From NCBI RefSeq assembly GCF_004912135.1, contig NZ_STGU01000008.1, forward strand, positions 186,001 to 250,000: DNA of 64,000 bases. Reading direction: 5' to 3'. The notes under the pieces are model-generated. The model saw nothing but the letters and a program-made list of their open reading frames with translations, had not been told where the DNA came from and ran no database searches. Numbering within the stretch: position 1 is the first letter of the stretch; each line of letters opens with the position of its first letter. Positions 45,558 through 52,468 of this stretch are shown here, one piece after another. Source of the DNA: Rhizobium rosettiformans W3 (lineage in GTDB: Bacteria; Pseudomonadota; Alphaproteobacteria; Rhizobiales; Rhizobiaceae). The position numbers were made by a program, and so were the translations under genes.

Positions 45558-46163
45558 ATGACCTCCAGATTTTTGCTCGCAATTCTCGCCATAACGATCA
45601 TTTCGACAGGCGCTGCCTGGAAACCAAAGGGGGCAACGTTGCATTCTATGCCTGTCGCCGGAGCGACGTCACAACCGATAGGCCACTTTGAATTTTGCAA
45701 AAGATACAAGAAAGAGTGCCAGCCGATCGCTGCAGACCGCGCACGCCTGAAGCTCACAGAGGAACTCTGGAATAGCCTCGTTGAGGTCAATCAGGTCGTT
45801 AATACAATCCCTGCCATCGAGGACATCGAAATCTATGGTGTCGAGGAATTCTGGAACTATCCGACCACCGCAGCCGACTGCGAGGACTTTGTTCTTCTAA
45901 AACGCAAGCTTCTGATGAGACGCGGGATCTCGGCCTCCAACCTGCTGATCACTGTCGTACTCCAGCCGGACGGATCCGGGCATGCTGTGTTGACGGTGCG
46001 GTCACAGATGGGCGACTTCATTCTCGACAACTTGCGTGCTGAAATCAGAAATTGGTCTGAAACAGAATATACCTATCTCAAGCGTCAGGATTCTCGCAAT
46101 CCTGGCAAATGGGTGAAGATCAAGGACGGTCGAGACACAACGGCGGTCAGCGGTATTCGCTAA
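45558..46163 (+). CDS. Transglutaminase-like cysteine protease (BTLCP family), copy 1
   Basis: Exported protein of 201 residues. A signal peptide (RFLLAILAITIISTGAAW) is followed by the BTLCP core: QPIGHFEFCKRYKKEC, FWNYPTTAADCEDFVLLKRKLL with the catalytic Cys, GSGHAVLTVRS with the catalytic His, and GDFILDNL with the catalytic Asp. Family members process or crosslink surface proteins in rhizobia and relatives (LapG-like fold). An AGGG site precedes the ATG. A second copy lies at 57801-58421 with the same motif order. Confidence 0.88.
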   Translation: MTSRFLLAILAITIISTGAAWKPKGATLHSMPVAGATSQPIGHFEFCKRYKKECQPIAADRARLKLTEELWNSLVEVNQVVNTIPAIEDIEIYGVEEFWNYPTTAADCEDFVLLKRKLLMRRGISASNLLITVVLQPDGSGHAVLTVRSQMGDFILDNLRAEIRNWSETEYTYLKRQDSRNPGKWVKIKDGRDTTAVSGIR

Positions 46164-46318
46164 TCTGACGAACCAATTTGGACCGGCCGACCTTGCTGCA
46201 GTCAGTCGGGATACGTGGCGAGGTGAAACTTGGCAATGATTGGCCCCCTAGCTCAGATGATGAGCCCCGCCCGCCACTAAACTTTCCTTGATGAAGCAAC
46301 TGACGCCCAAGTTTGCGC

Positions 46319-46349
46319 TTGAAGCTCTAGTTGCTAGAGGCCGTATGGC
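46319..46349 (+). promoter_or_regulatory. MerR-type promoter for lspA
   Basis: -35 TTGAAG (46319-46324), a 19-base spacer containing CTCTAGTTGCTAGAGG, and -10 TATGGC (46344-46349). The inverted repeat CTCTAG/CTAGAG is perfect over six bases per arm. The lspA ATG is 87 bases further on. Confidence 0.78.
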
Positions 46350-46435
46350 AAAAACCCTGTGAGCGTGAAACCCGCTCGCGGCCAATCTGCCAAAATCGTA
46401 GCGAATGTAAGAGCGTGCTCAGTCTGGAACCGAAA

Positions 46436-46945
46436 ATGCTGTTCTCGAAAAAAGCCATGTTCAGGCTTACCGTCATCGTCCTCGGGGTTACCGCAATCTG
46501 CGGTATCGATCTGTCCGTCAAATTCGTCATGGCGGAGCTTCTGGCAACCCCGACTGGAACAATCGAGTTGACCTCTTTTTTCAACCTGAAACTCACCTAT
46601 AACACGGGCGTTAGCTTCGGGTTATTTTCGGACACCATCGTGTCAGCGCCCCGTTTGTTCGCCACACTTCAAGGGGGCATCGTTGTCGGACTGGTGATCT
46701 GGGCAGTATTCGCCAACAGTGTCCTCGAGAGAATGGCCATCACGGCAATGGCTGGGGGTGCGAGCGGAAATGTGGTTGATCGTTTGATGAACTTGAGGGT
46801 TACCGACTATCTGGATTTCCACGCGTCCGGGTGGTCATGGCCTGCCTTCAATATTGCGGATGTGTTCATCGTTTGCGGTGCCATTGCTCTTGTGGCGGCG
46901 TCGGTAGTTCAGACCAAAAACGAGCATGCGTCCACGAACTCCTGA
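46436..46945 (+). CDS. lspA: Lipoprotein signal peptidase (signal peptidase II)
   Basis: Inner-membrane aspartic protease of 169 residues that removes signal peptides from lipidated prolipoproteins. Four hydrophobic segments are seen. Motifs are YNTGVSFGLF, GGASGNVVDRL with the first catalytic Asp, VTDYLDFHASGWSWPAFNIADVFI with the second catalytic Asp. The frame extends back to 46331 and has a GTG at 46415, but the ATG at 46436 gives the usual family length. It is driven by a MerR-type promoter, so it is probably an accessory, metal-induced copy matching the lipoproteins in this region. Confidence 0.9.
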   Translation: MLFSKKAMFRLTVIVLGVTAICGIDLSVKFVMAELLATPTGTIELTSFFNLKLTYNTGVSFGLFSDTIVSAPRLFATLQGGIVVGLVIWAVFANSVLERMAITAMAGGASGNVVDRLMNLRVTDYLDFHASGWSWPAFNIADVFIVCGAIALVAASVVQTKNEHASTNS

Positions 46946-47000
46946 CGGTGTGCGGCGCAAGGAAAAGGCAAAGCGTCAACTCTCAGTTTTGTGGTGGCCT

Positions 47001-47510
47001 TCATTCGCGATTTGGTTCTCCATGGTGATGATTGGTTTCTGCGGCATCTGGAGCAAGAATATCAAGCGGGACAGCACGCGCGGTACCGTCATCGAATTTT
47101 AGTGTCATCGTTGCGGCTTTCGGAGGACCCGAGTTACGCACCAGTGAAATGAAAACCGTGTCCTGTCCCATGTCCAGTTCCGCCTTTCGAGGGATCACAA
47201 GGTAGGTGTCCGACAGCGGCACTTGTTCGAATCCCTTTGATTTAGCCATTGGACTCTCGAGCGTGGCAGCCGAGTACCCCGTGACCTTGACAGAGACAAT
47301 CGCCAAATCATCGCCCGTTCCGTTGTAGACGGTGACATATGCGGTGTCCGTGACACCATCCGACGCCAGCACCAATTCGGCATGTTCGACAGTTAAAGCG
47401 TCGTAGTTGATTTGATGAGGTTGATTTGTCACGTTAGCCAAGACGCCGCTTTGACCGGCGAAAAGAAATGCAGTGGCTGCCACACACCAACGTTTTGCTT
47501 GATTTGCCAT
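47001..47510 (-). CDS. PCuAC-like (DUF461) periplasmic protein with degenerate metal site
   Basis: A 169-residue exported protein. A signal peptide (CVAATAFLFAGQSGVLA) precedes a PCuAC-like beta domain (DTAYVTVYNGTGDDLAIVSV, then GYSAATLESPM). The canonical copper site H-M-x10-M-x21-HxM is not preserved: the HxM position reads as MGQDTVF. A His-rich end (ETNHHHGEPNRE) could bind metal instead. Divergent from the MerR gene across a 123-base gap holding an inverted repeat. Fold assignment is moderate; a role as a copper chaperone is uncertain. Confidence 0.65.
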   Translation of the reverse strand: MANQAKRWCVAATAFLFAGQSGVLANVTNQPHQINYDALTVEHAELVLASDGVTDTAYVTVYNGTGDDLAIVSVKVTGYSAATLESPMAKSKGFEQVPLSDTYLVIPRKAELDMGQDTVFISLVRNSGPPKAATMTLKFDDGTARAVPLDILAPDAAETNHHHGEPNRE

Positions 47511-47548
47511 TTATAAATCCTCACATGTGCCGAGCCATTGCTTACATA

Positions 47549-47567
47549 CCTCTCGGTTGTCCGAGGG
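47549..47567. promoter_or_regulatory. Inverted repeat between the PCuAC-like and MerR genes
   Basis: CTCGG-TTGT-CCGAG (47552-47565) lies in the 123-base gap between the divergent PCuAC-like gene and the MerR gene. It is close to but not the same as the CTCTAG/CTAGAG element, with longer arms. It may be an autoregulatory site of the MerR protein or a different regulator's site. Confidence 0.5.
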
Positions 47568-47633
47568 TTCAGGTTCGCGTGATGGGCTAATTTGTCGCGG
47601 CCTGCACCTGCCGCGTCTGGAGAGGGAGGTAGC

Positions 47634-48050
47634 ATGCTCACCATTGGAGATCTGTCCAGGACCACGGGTGTCAAGGTACCAACGATCAGATATTATGAAC
47701 AGATGGGGCTGCTCTCACCGCCGGAACGTTCCGAGGGCAATCAGCGACGCTACTCGAAGACCGAGCAAGAACGCCTCTCATTCATTCGGCATGCTCGCGA
47801 CCTTGGACTGACGATCGAAGCTATTCGCGAGCTTATAGAGTTGAGCCAGCATCCTGAAAAGCCTTGTGCAGAGGCCGACAAGATAGCTGCCGAACAGCTT
47901 GTTACAATCCGACAGAAGATCGAGAGGTTGAAGAAGCTGGAAGCCGAGCTGGAACGGATCTCAACACACTGCCATTCAAATCAAGTGCGCGATTGCTATG
48001 TGATTAGGGCCTTGGCAAACCATGATATGTGCACCACCGACCACGACTGA
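47634..48050 (+). CDS. MerR-family metal-responsive regulator (CadR/PbrR/ZntR-like)
   Basis: DNA-binding activator of 138 residues. The winged helix has MLTIGDLSRTTGVKVPTIRYYEQMGLL and RRYSKTEQERLSFIRHARDLG, followed by the dimer helix (KIERLKKLEAELERIS). Cysteines at 78 (KPCAEAD), 113 (THCHS) and 121 (RDCYV), plus 133, match the arrangement of CadR/PbrR-type sensors of divalent metals rather than CueR (Cu). GAGGGAGGT precedes the ATG. It is the only MerR gene in the window and the best candidate for the shared 19-bp-spaced boxes at six nearby promoters. Confidence 0.9.
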   Translation: MLTIGDLSRTTGVKVPTIRYYEQMGLLSPPERSEGNQRRYSKTEQERLSFIRHARDLGLTIEAIRELIELSQHPEKPCAEADKIAAEQLVTIRQKIERLKKLEAELERISTHCHSNQVRDCYVIRALANHDMCTTDHD

Positions 48051-48278
48051 CTCTAGCATTTCACTGCCCAAATAGTGAGTACACGGCGATCCCAGTTGGT
48101 ACCGATCTGAATGATCGGGCGATTGGTGGCGAGCTCCAAGTCGCACAGATCGTCCAGACCAAGAGACTGCATGATGCGTCACAGTCGCCAAGTTCGTGAG
48201 GGCTACGTCAGGCGGCCCGCCAGCTCGCGGAGTGCTTCAAAGTCCTCCGGAAATATTGGGCTGCTCGTTGCGAGTGCG

Positions 48279-49604
48279 TCACGATACGAAATCGACCAAC
48301 AGCTTCAGGTTCAGCAAAGCGATCACGATTGCGATGATCCAGGCAAACGCCGACAGCCATAGAGGTGCCTTCATCTCTCCCATCTTATCAGCGTCGGCTG
48401 TGAACATCACCAGCGGGAAAACCGCAAAGGACAGTTGGAGACTAAGCACGACCTGGGTCAAGATCAGAAGCTGGGCAGTGCCGCTGTCTCCGAAAGCTAT
48501 CGTGACCCCTGCTGCGGGTATGATGGCGATCCCCCGGGTGATCAGACGGCGAAGCCAAGGTGCAAGCTGGATCTTCAGGAACCCCTCCATCACGATCTGA
48601 CCCGCAAGCGTCGCCGTCACCGTTGAATTGATACCGCAGCACAACAGGGCGATCCCGAACAATGTCGGTGCGACAGCCAAACCGAGCAACGGGGCCAGCA
48701 GACTATGAGCCTCACCCAGTTCTGCGACCGAAGTCCGCCCGGTTTCGTGGAACGTCGCGGCCGCGAGAATGAGGATGGAGGCATTGACGAGCAGAGCGAA
48801 CATCAAGGCGACGGTAGAATCGATCGTCGCAAATTTCAGAGCCTCGCGCTTTTCAGGCAGCGTATCGCCAAAGTCCCGCGTCTGCACGATGCCGGAGTGG
48901 AGGTAGAGATTGTGCGGCATGACGGTCGCACCGAGTATTCCGAGCGCCAGATAGAGCATGTCAGGATTGGTGACGATCTCTGTCGTTGGAGCGAAGCCGA
49001 GGATCACTTGACCCCAGTCCGGATCAGCAAGAGCGATCTGGACTGCGAAGCAGACGGCGATAACACCGAGCAAAGTTATGACAAGCGCTTCGACCCAACG
49101 GAAGCCAAGCTTTTGCAGGTAGAGGATCAAGAATACGTCGAGAGCAGTGATGACCACCCCCAACTCGAGCGGAATTCCGAAAATGAGGTTCAGGCCGATT
49201 GCAGTGCCGATCACCTCAGCGATATCAGTCGCAATAATCGCAATTTCGGCGAGCAGCCACAGCACCATGGCGACCGGTTTGGGGTAAGCATCACGACAGG
49301 CCTGCGCCAGGTCGCGCCCCGAAGCGATGGCAAGGCGCGCGCATAGAGACTGAAGGACGATCGCCATGATGTTTGAAATCAGGGCCACCGTGAGCAGCGC
49401 ATAGCCGAAGCGCGATCCCCCGGCCAGAGATGTCGCCCAATTGCCTGGATCCATGTACCCGACTGCGACAAGATAGCCGGGGCCGAAGAACGCCATCGCC
49501 CTTCGGAAAGTGCCAGCTCCTGACGCGACCTTTATCGACCGGTGCACATCCGAAAGGGATGCCTCGCCAACCGTTCGCTGCCATCCCCTCACCGGTCTGT
49601 CCAT
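48279..49604 (-). CDS. mntH: NRAMP-family divalent metal transporter (MntH)
   Basis: Inner-membrane proton-coupled Mn(II)/Fe(II) importer of 441 residues with about eleven hydrophobic segments. The metal-binding helix 1 motif is MDPGNW; helix 6 has the conserved [19 protein letters not shown] in an early helix is also typical. A perfect palindrome 30 bases upstream (49635-49650) fits control by Mur (manganese-responsive Fur). It is not preceded by the CTCTAG-type box, so it is regulated apart from the export genes. Confidence 0.93.
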   Translation of the reverse strand: MDRPVRGWQRTVGEASLSDVHRSIKVASGAGTFRRAMAFFGPGYLVAVGYMDPGNWATSLAGGSRFGYALLTVALISNIMAIVLQSLCARLAIASGRDLAQACRDAYPKPVAMVLWLLAEIAIIATDIAEVIGTAIGLNLIFGIPLELGVVITALDVFLILYLQKLGFRWVEALVITLLGVIAVCFAVQIALADPDWGQVILGFAPTTEIVTNPDMLYLALGILGATVMPHNLYLHSGIVQTRDFGDTLPEKREALKFATIDSTVALMFALLVNASILILAAATFHETGRTSVAELGEAHSLLAPLLGLAVAPTLFGIALLCCGINSTVTATLAGQIVMEGFLKIQLAPWLRRLITRGIAIIPAAGVTIAFGDSGTAQLLILTQVVLSLQLSFAVFPLVMFTADADKMGEMKAPLWLSAFAWIIAIVIALLNLKLLVDFVS

Positions 49605-49634
49605 CGTCTCACCGTACTTTCAAAGCCCGCCCCT

Positions 49635-49650
49635 ATTTGCAATTGCAAAT
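49635..49650 (-). promoter_or_regulatory. Mur/Fur-type palindrome upstream of mntH
   Basis: ATTTGCAATTGCAAAT is a perfect 16-bp palindrome 31 bases before the mntH start. Mur-responsive sequences of alphaproteobacteria contain TGCAAT/ATTGCA repeats of this kind upstream of manganese import genes. The palindrome is seen; regulator assignment is by family knowledge. Confidence 0.7.
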
Positions 49651-49817
49651 CATTCTCATAAAGGGGCTGTACACGCAAGCGGGATCGTTCAGATCCTCAC
49701 CAATTGGGATCTATTAGGGCTTTGTTGACCATAATCGGATTTACTGATGGCGATCCGTGGGTGGCAGCAATGTTCGCCAGACCCGTACTCAGAGAGCCGT
49801 CAAGTGTGGAGTAACCA

Positions 49818-51056
49818 GTGAGCGAGTTGCCAGCTTGCGTCAGACCCTGTCCAGCCGCAGCCTTCCTATCTGGGTTCATGCGGTGCGTGGGGACGGCTAC
49901 AATCGCAGTGATGCTCGCAGTGGTACTGCTGGTGGGTTCGTCGTCACTTGCGACAGCCGCGACGGACAGATCGCTGAAACTGTTTTTCACACACACTGGG
50001 GAACGTGCGACAATTACATTCAAGCGGGGCGGGAAGTTCGATGGCCGTGGCCTTGGTCAGATCAACCGTTTCCTGCGTGACTGGCGCAAGAACGAGCCAG
50101 CGAATATCGATCCCCGTCTACTCGATCTTGTGTGGGAAGTTTACCAGCGCAGCGGATCAAACGATTATATCCATATAGTCTCGGCCTATCGCTCCCCGGG
50201 GACAAACAAGATGCTCCGAGGGAGATCGAGGGATAGTGGGGTCGCAAAAAACAGCCAACACACCCTCGGCAAGGCGATGGATTTTTACATTCCGGGCGTC
50301 AAACTGGCCAAGCTGCGATCACTTGCAATGCAGATGCAAGTTGGTGGAGTGGGGTACTATCCCGCATCGGGATCTCCGTTTGTCCATCTTGATGTCGGCA
50401 ATGTCCGTGCATGGCCCCGCATGACGCGCAAAGAGCTGGCTCGGATCTTTCCCAATGGAAAAACAATGCACCTTCCCTCTGATGGCCGCCCTCTCCCCGG
50501 CTACGATTTGGCAGTCGCCGACTATCGTCGGCGCGTCGGCGCAAAATCGATCGAGATAGCTTCCAGTGCTGGAGATGACGACAGTAATTTCGCTTCCGCT
50601 TCGTCAAACAGGAGCAGCCTGGTCACCGCAATGCTACCGACTGGACGGAGCCGAGCGGAGGACGCTCTCGAACTTCAGACAAGCCGACCAGCCATGGTCG
50701 GCGAACAAAGGTCGGAGTTCACTGATTTAAGCTTTCTGGCAATTCCTGTACCGGCCGCTCGCCCTACTTCCGAAATGGAGACACCTGAGGTCGAGGTTGC
50801 CTCACTTGGCCCGATCACGGATCGCACGCAGACTGATAGTTTCCGCCCTTCCGCCATCCTTGATCTGCCGGCGCCGGCAGCCTTGATCGCGCGATTTCCG
50901 ATCACTGCAGCAGACAGAGATGCTGACGAGGAGGCTGATGGTCACGAAACGCTCATGACATGGGCACTTTCGGCTCCGGAGGCCTCAACAGGATTGACAG
51001 CGCCCCTCATATCTGCCCGACTATTTGCAATCAGGACTACCCAGATTTCCCCCTAA
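49818..51056 (+). CDS. DUF882/YcbK-like peptidase M15 family protein
   Basis: Exported protein of 412 residues beginning at a GTG with GGAG seven bases upstream. One hydrophobic signal segment (TATIAVMLAVVLLVGSSSLATA) leads to the DUF882 domain: LKLFFTHTGERATITFKRGG, IHIVSAYRSPGTNKML, NSQHTLGKAMDFYIPGV (first His/Asp zinc ligands) and PFVHLDVGNVRAWP (second His). This is the zinc D,D-carboxypeptidase/endopeptidase arrangement acting on peptidoglycan. About 200 further residues are low-complexity and probably disordered. Confidence 0.88.
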   Translation: MSELPACVRPCPAAAFLSGFMRCVGTATIAVMLAVVLLVGSSSLATAATDRSLKLFFTHTGERATITFKRGGKFDGRGLGQINRFLRDWRKNEPANIDPRLLDLVWEVYQRSGSNDYIHIVSAYRSPGTNKMLRGRSRDSGVAKNSQHTLGKAMDFYIPGVKLAKLRSLAMQMQVGGVGYYPASGSPFVHLDVGNVRAWPRMTRKELARIFPNGKTMHLPSDGRPLPGYDLAVADYRRRVGAKSIEIASSAGDDDSNFASASSNRSSLVTAMLPTGRSRAEDALELQTSRPAMVGEQRSEFTDLSFLAIPVPAARPTSEMETPEVEVASLGPITDRTQTDSFRPSAILDLPAPAALIARFPITAADRDADEEADGHETLMTWALSAPEASTGLTAPLISARLFAIRTTQISP

Positions 51057-51130
51057 ATCAAGGGTCGGAGCCGTTGTGCTAGGCTGCAACAAACGTCTCG
51101 CACGTCGATGCTCGAATCTTCGGCTGTGCT

Positions 51131-51715
51131 TCAGCTTTTAGCAGGGGCCGGCATTTCCAAATCGTTTGAACAGCCTGTCGCGTCATCAAAGGCGGCGGCG
51201 ATTGCTGCCAGATCTTCCGGTTTGGCATTGAAGCGTAGACCGTGAAACTCGCCGTCTGAGCCAGCTCCACCTTCCATGGAAAAGCCAGAAAATTCGCCTT
51301 TCTGCTTTTCTGCGTCACTAACTGGACTGAGAATGAGGGTCACCTGGGCGCCGATTGCCCGACCCCGCATTCCGGAGACCGTGGTTGGCCCTTTGCTGTC
51401 CAGAACGGATATCTGGATGAGATGACCCGCCTCGACCTTGCGAAGAGATTCGGCAACACGCAGCGCGGTCCGAATACGGACCTGTTCATCCACGGGCTCT
51501 GTGACAATGAACTGCCGGATCCAGATGCCGTCGCGATCCCGCGCCTTGGCGGTGGCGACTGTCTGACAATCGGCACCGCTCTTCTCGGCCGATAGGCCCA
51601 AAAGCTCTTCCGGACCATAGTAGACTGCCGCCGCACCACCGGCACCGCCGACGCAAAGTGCTCCGAATAAAACCGCCAAGCTGATCCTTAAGATGCGCCG
51701 TCTTCGTTCCTGCAT
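51131..51715 (-). CDS. Hypothetical single-pass membrane protein
   Basis: A 194-residue protein with a basic head (MQERRRRILR), one hydrophobic segment (ISLAVLFGALCVGGAGGAAAVYYG) and a soluble outer domain. The domain has DGIWIRQFIVTEPVDEQVRIRTALRVAESLRKVEAGHLIQISVLD and a C-terminal GRAIGAQVTLILSPV. No known family recognised. A 223-residue version is possible from 51802, but the start at 51715 gives a clean anchor. It lies 129 bases from the PCuAC gene on the same strand. Confidence 0.68.
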   Translation of the reverse strand: MQERRRRILRISLAVLFGALCVGGAGGAAAVYYGPEELLGLSAEKSGADCQTVATAKARDRDGIWIRQFIVTEPVDEQVRIRTALRVAESLRKVEAGHLIQISVLDSKGPTTVSGMRGRAIGAQVTLILSPVSDAEKQKGEFSGFSMEGGAGSDGEFHGLRFNAKPEDLAAIAAAFDDATGCSNDLEMPAPAKS

Positions 51716-51844
51716 GGAGAGAACCTTCGGTGGGAGCCTATGCCCAGATCTAACCACCGAAGTCTTGAAACCGAATGAAGCAAAAAGGTTAATCGAGGCC
51801 ACCTACAGAACACCGCCCTGCAGCCAACCCGCGTTTACTGAGGA

Positions 51845-52342
51845 TCATGGGGTATGCCCGACGTGGTCATCCGAACTTGCTGCTGCACCCTTCTGGACGA
51901 CGAACTCAACTTCCACGGGCCCTGCTTTCTCGAACTGCAGCGTTGCCTTGAACTTCTCGCCCTCCGCAGGATACCATGTCGGCTTCTCAAACATGATGTG
52001 CATGGCACGAGGTTCCAGCTTCACAGTGGAGCCGGCGCTGATTGTGATGCCCTCCTTGACAGGTCGCATGCGCGCCACCCCGTCGATGACAGACGATACG
52101 TGGATTTCCAACCGCTCGGCGACCGGACTGCTTCCTCCAAGAAGGCGATCATCCGTTGTGCCCGTGTTGACGATCGTCAAATACCCGCCGAGAACCGGCG
52201 CAACCGCGGGAGCTTTTTGGGACCATGGATGCTTTATCTCCAAGCTACCGACCGTGAAATCATGAGACGATGCGGGACCGGAAGACGCAGTCACGCACGT
52301 CAAAGCAAAGAGACCAAAAGCCAGCAGTTTTTGAAATGGCAC
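51845..52342 (-). CDS. PCuAC copper chaperone (DUF461)
   Basis: Periplasmic Cu(I) chaperone of 165 residues. The likely start is the GTG at 52342, which has GGAGAAT upstream and yields a clean signal peptide (LLAFGLFALTCVTASSGPASS); a longer frame runs to 52396. The mature part has GGYLTIVNTGTTDDRLL, EIHVSSVIDGVARMRPV and RAMHIMFEKPTW, so the metal ligands H...M...HxM are intact, unlike the copy at 47001. A terminal DDHVGHTP may add metal binding. PCuAC works with SCO1 in CuA assembly, and a SCO1 gene lies at 38641-39255. Confidence 0.9.
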   Translation of the reverse strand: MPFQKLLAFGLFALTCVTASSGPASSHDFTVGSLEIKHPWSQKAPAVAPVLGGYLTIVNTGTTDDRLLGGSSPVAERLEIHVSSVIDGVARMRPVKEGITISAGSTVKLEPRAMHIMFEKPTWYPAEGEKFKATLQFEKAGPVEVEFVVQKGAAASSDDHVGHTP

Positions 52343-52468
52343 TGTAAATTCTCCGTATCGTTTGTGGGACACAATTATCAGATCCGAAACCGTCATCTCT
52401 CGATGAGGTCTGAACAGGTTGGCATGACGACAAGTTGAAAGGGACCTGGAACGCCGGTGGCGCCGCGT

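Noticed and set aside
48051..48278. Possible relict coding tails between the MerR and mntH genes (minus strand)
   Set aside because: Two short stretches look protein-like but are interrupted by stops and match no family I recognise.
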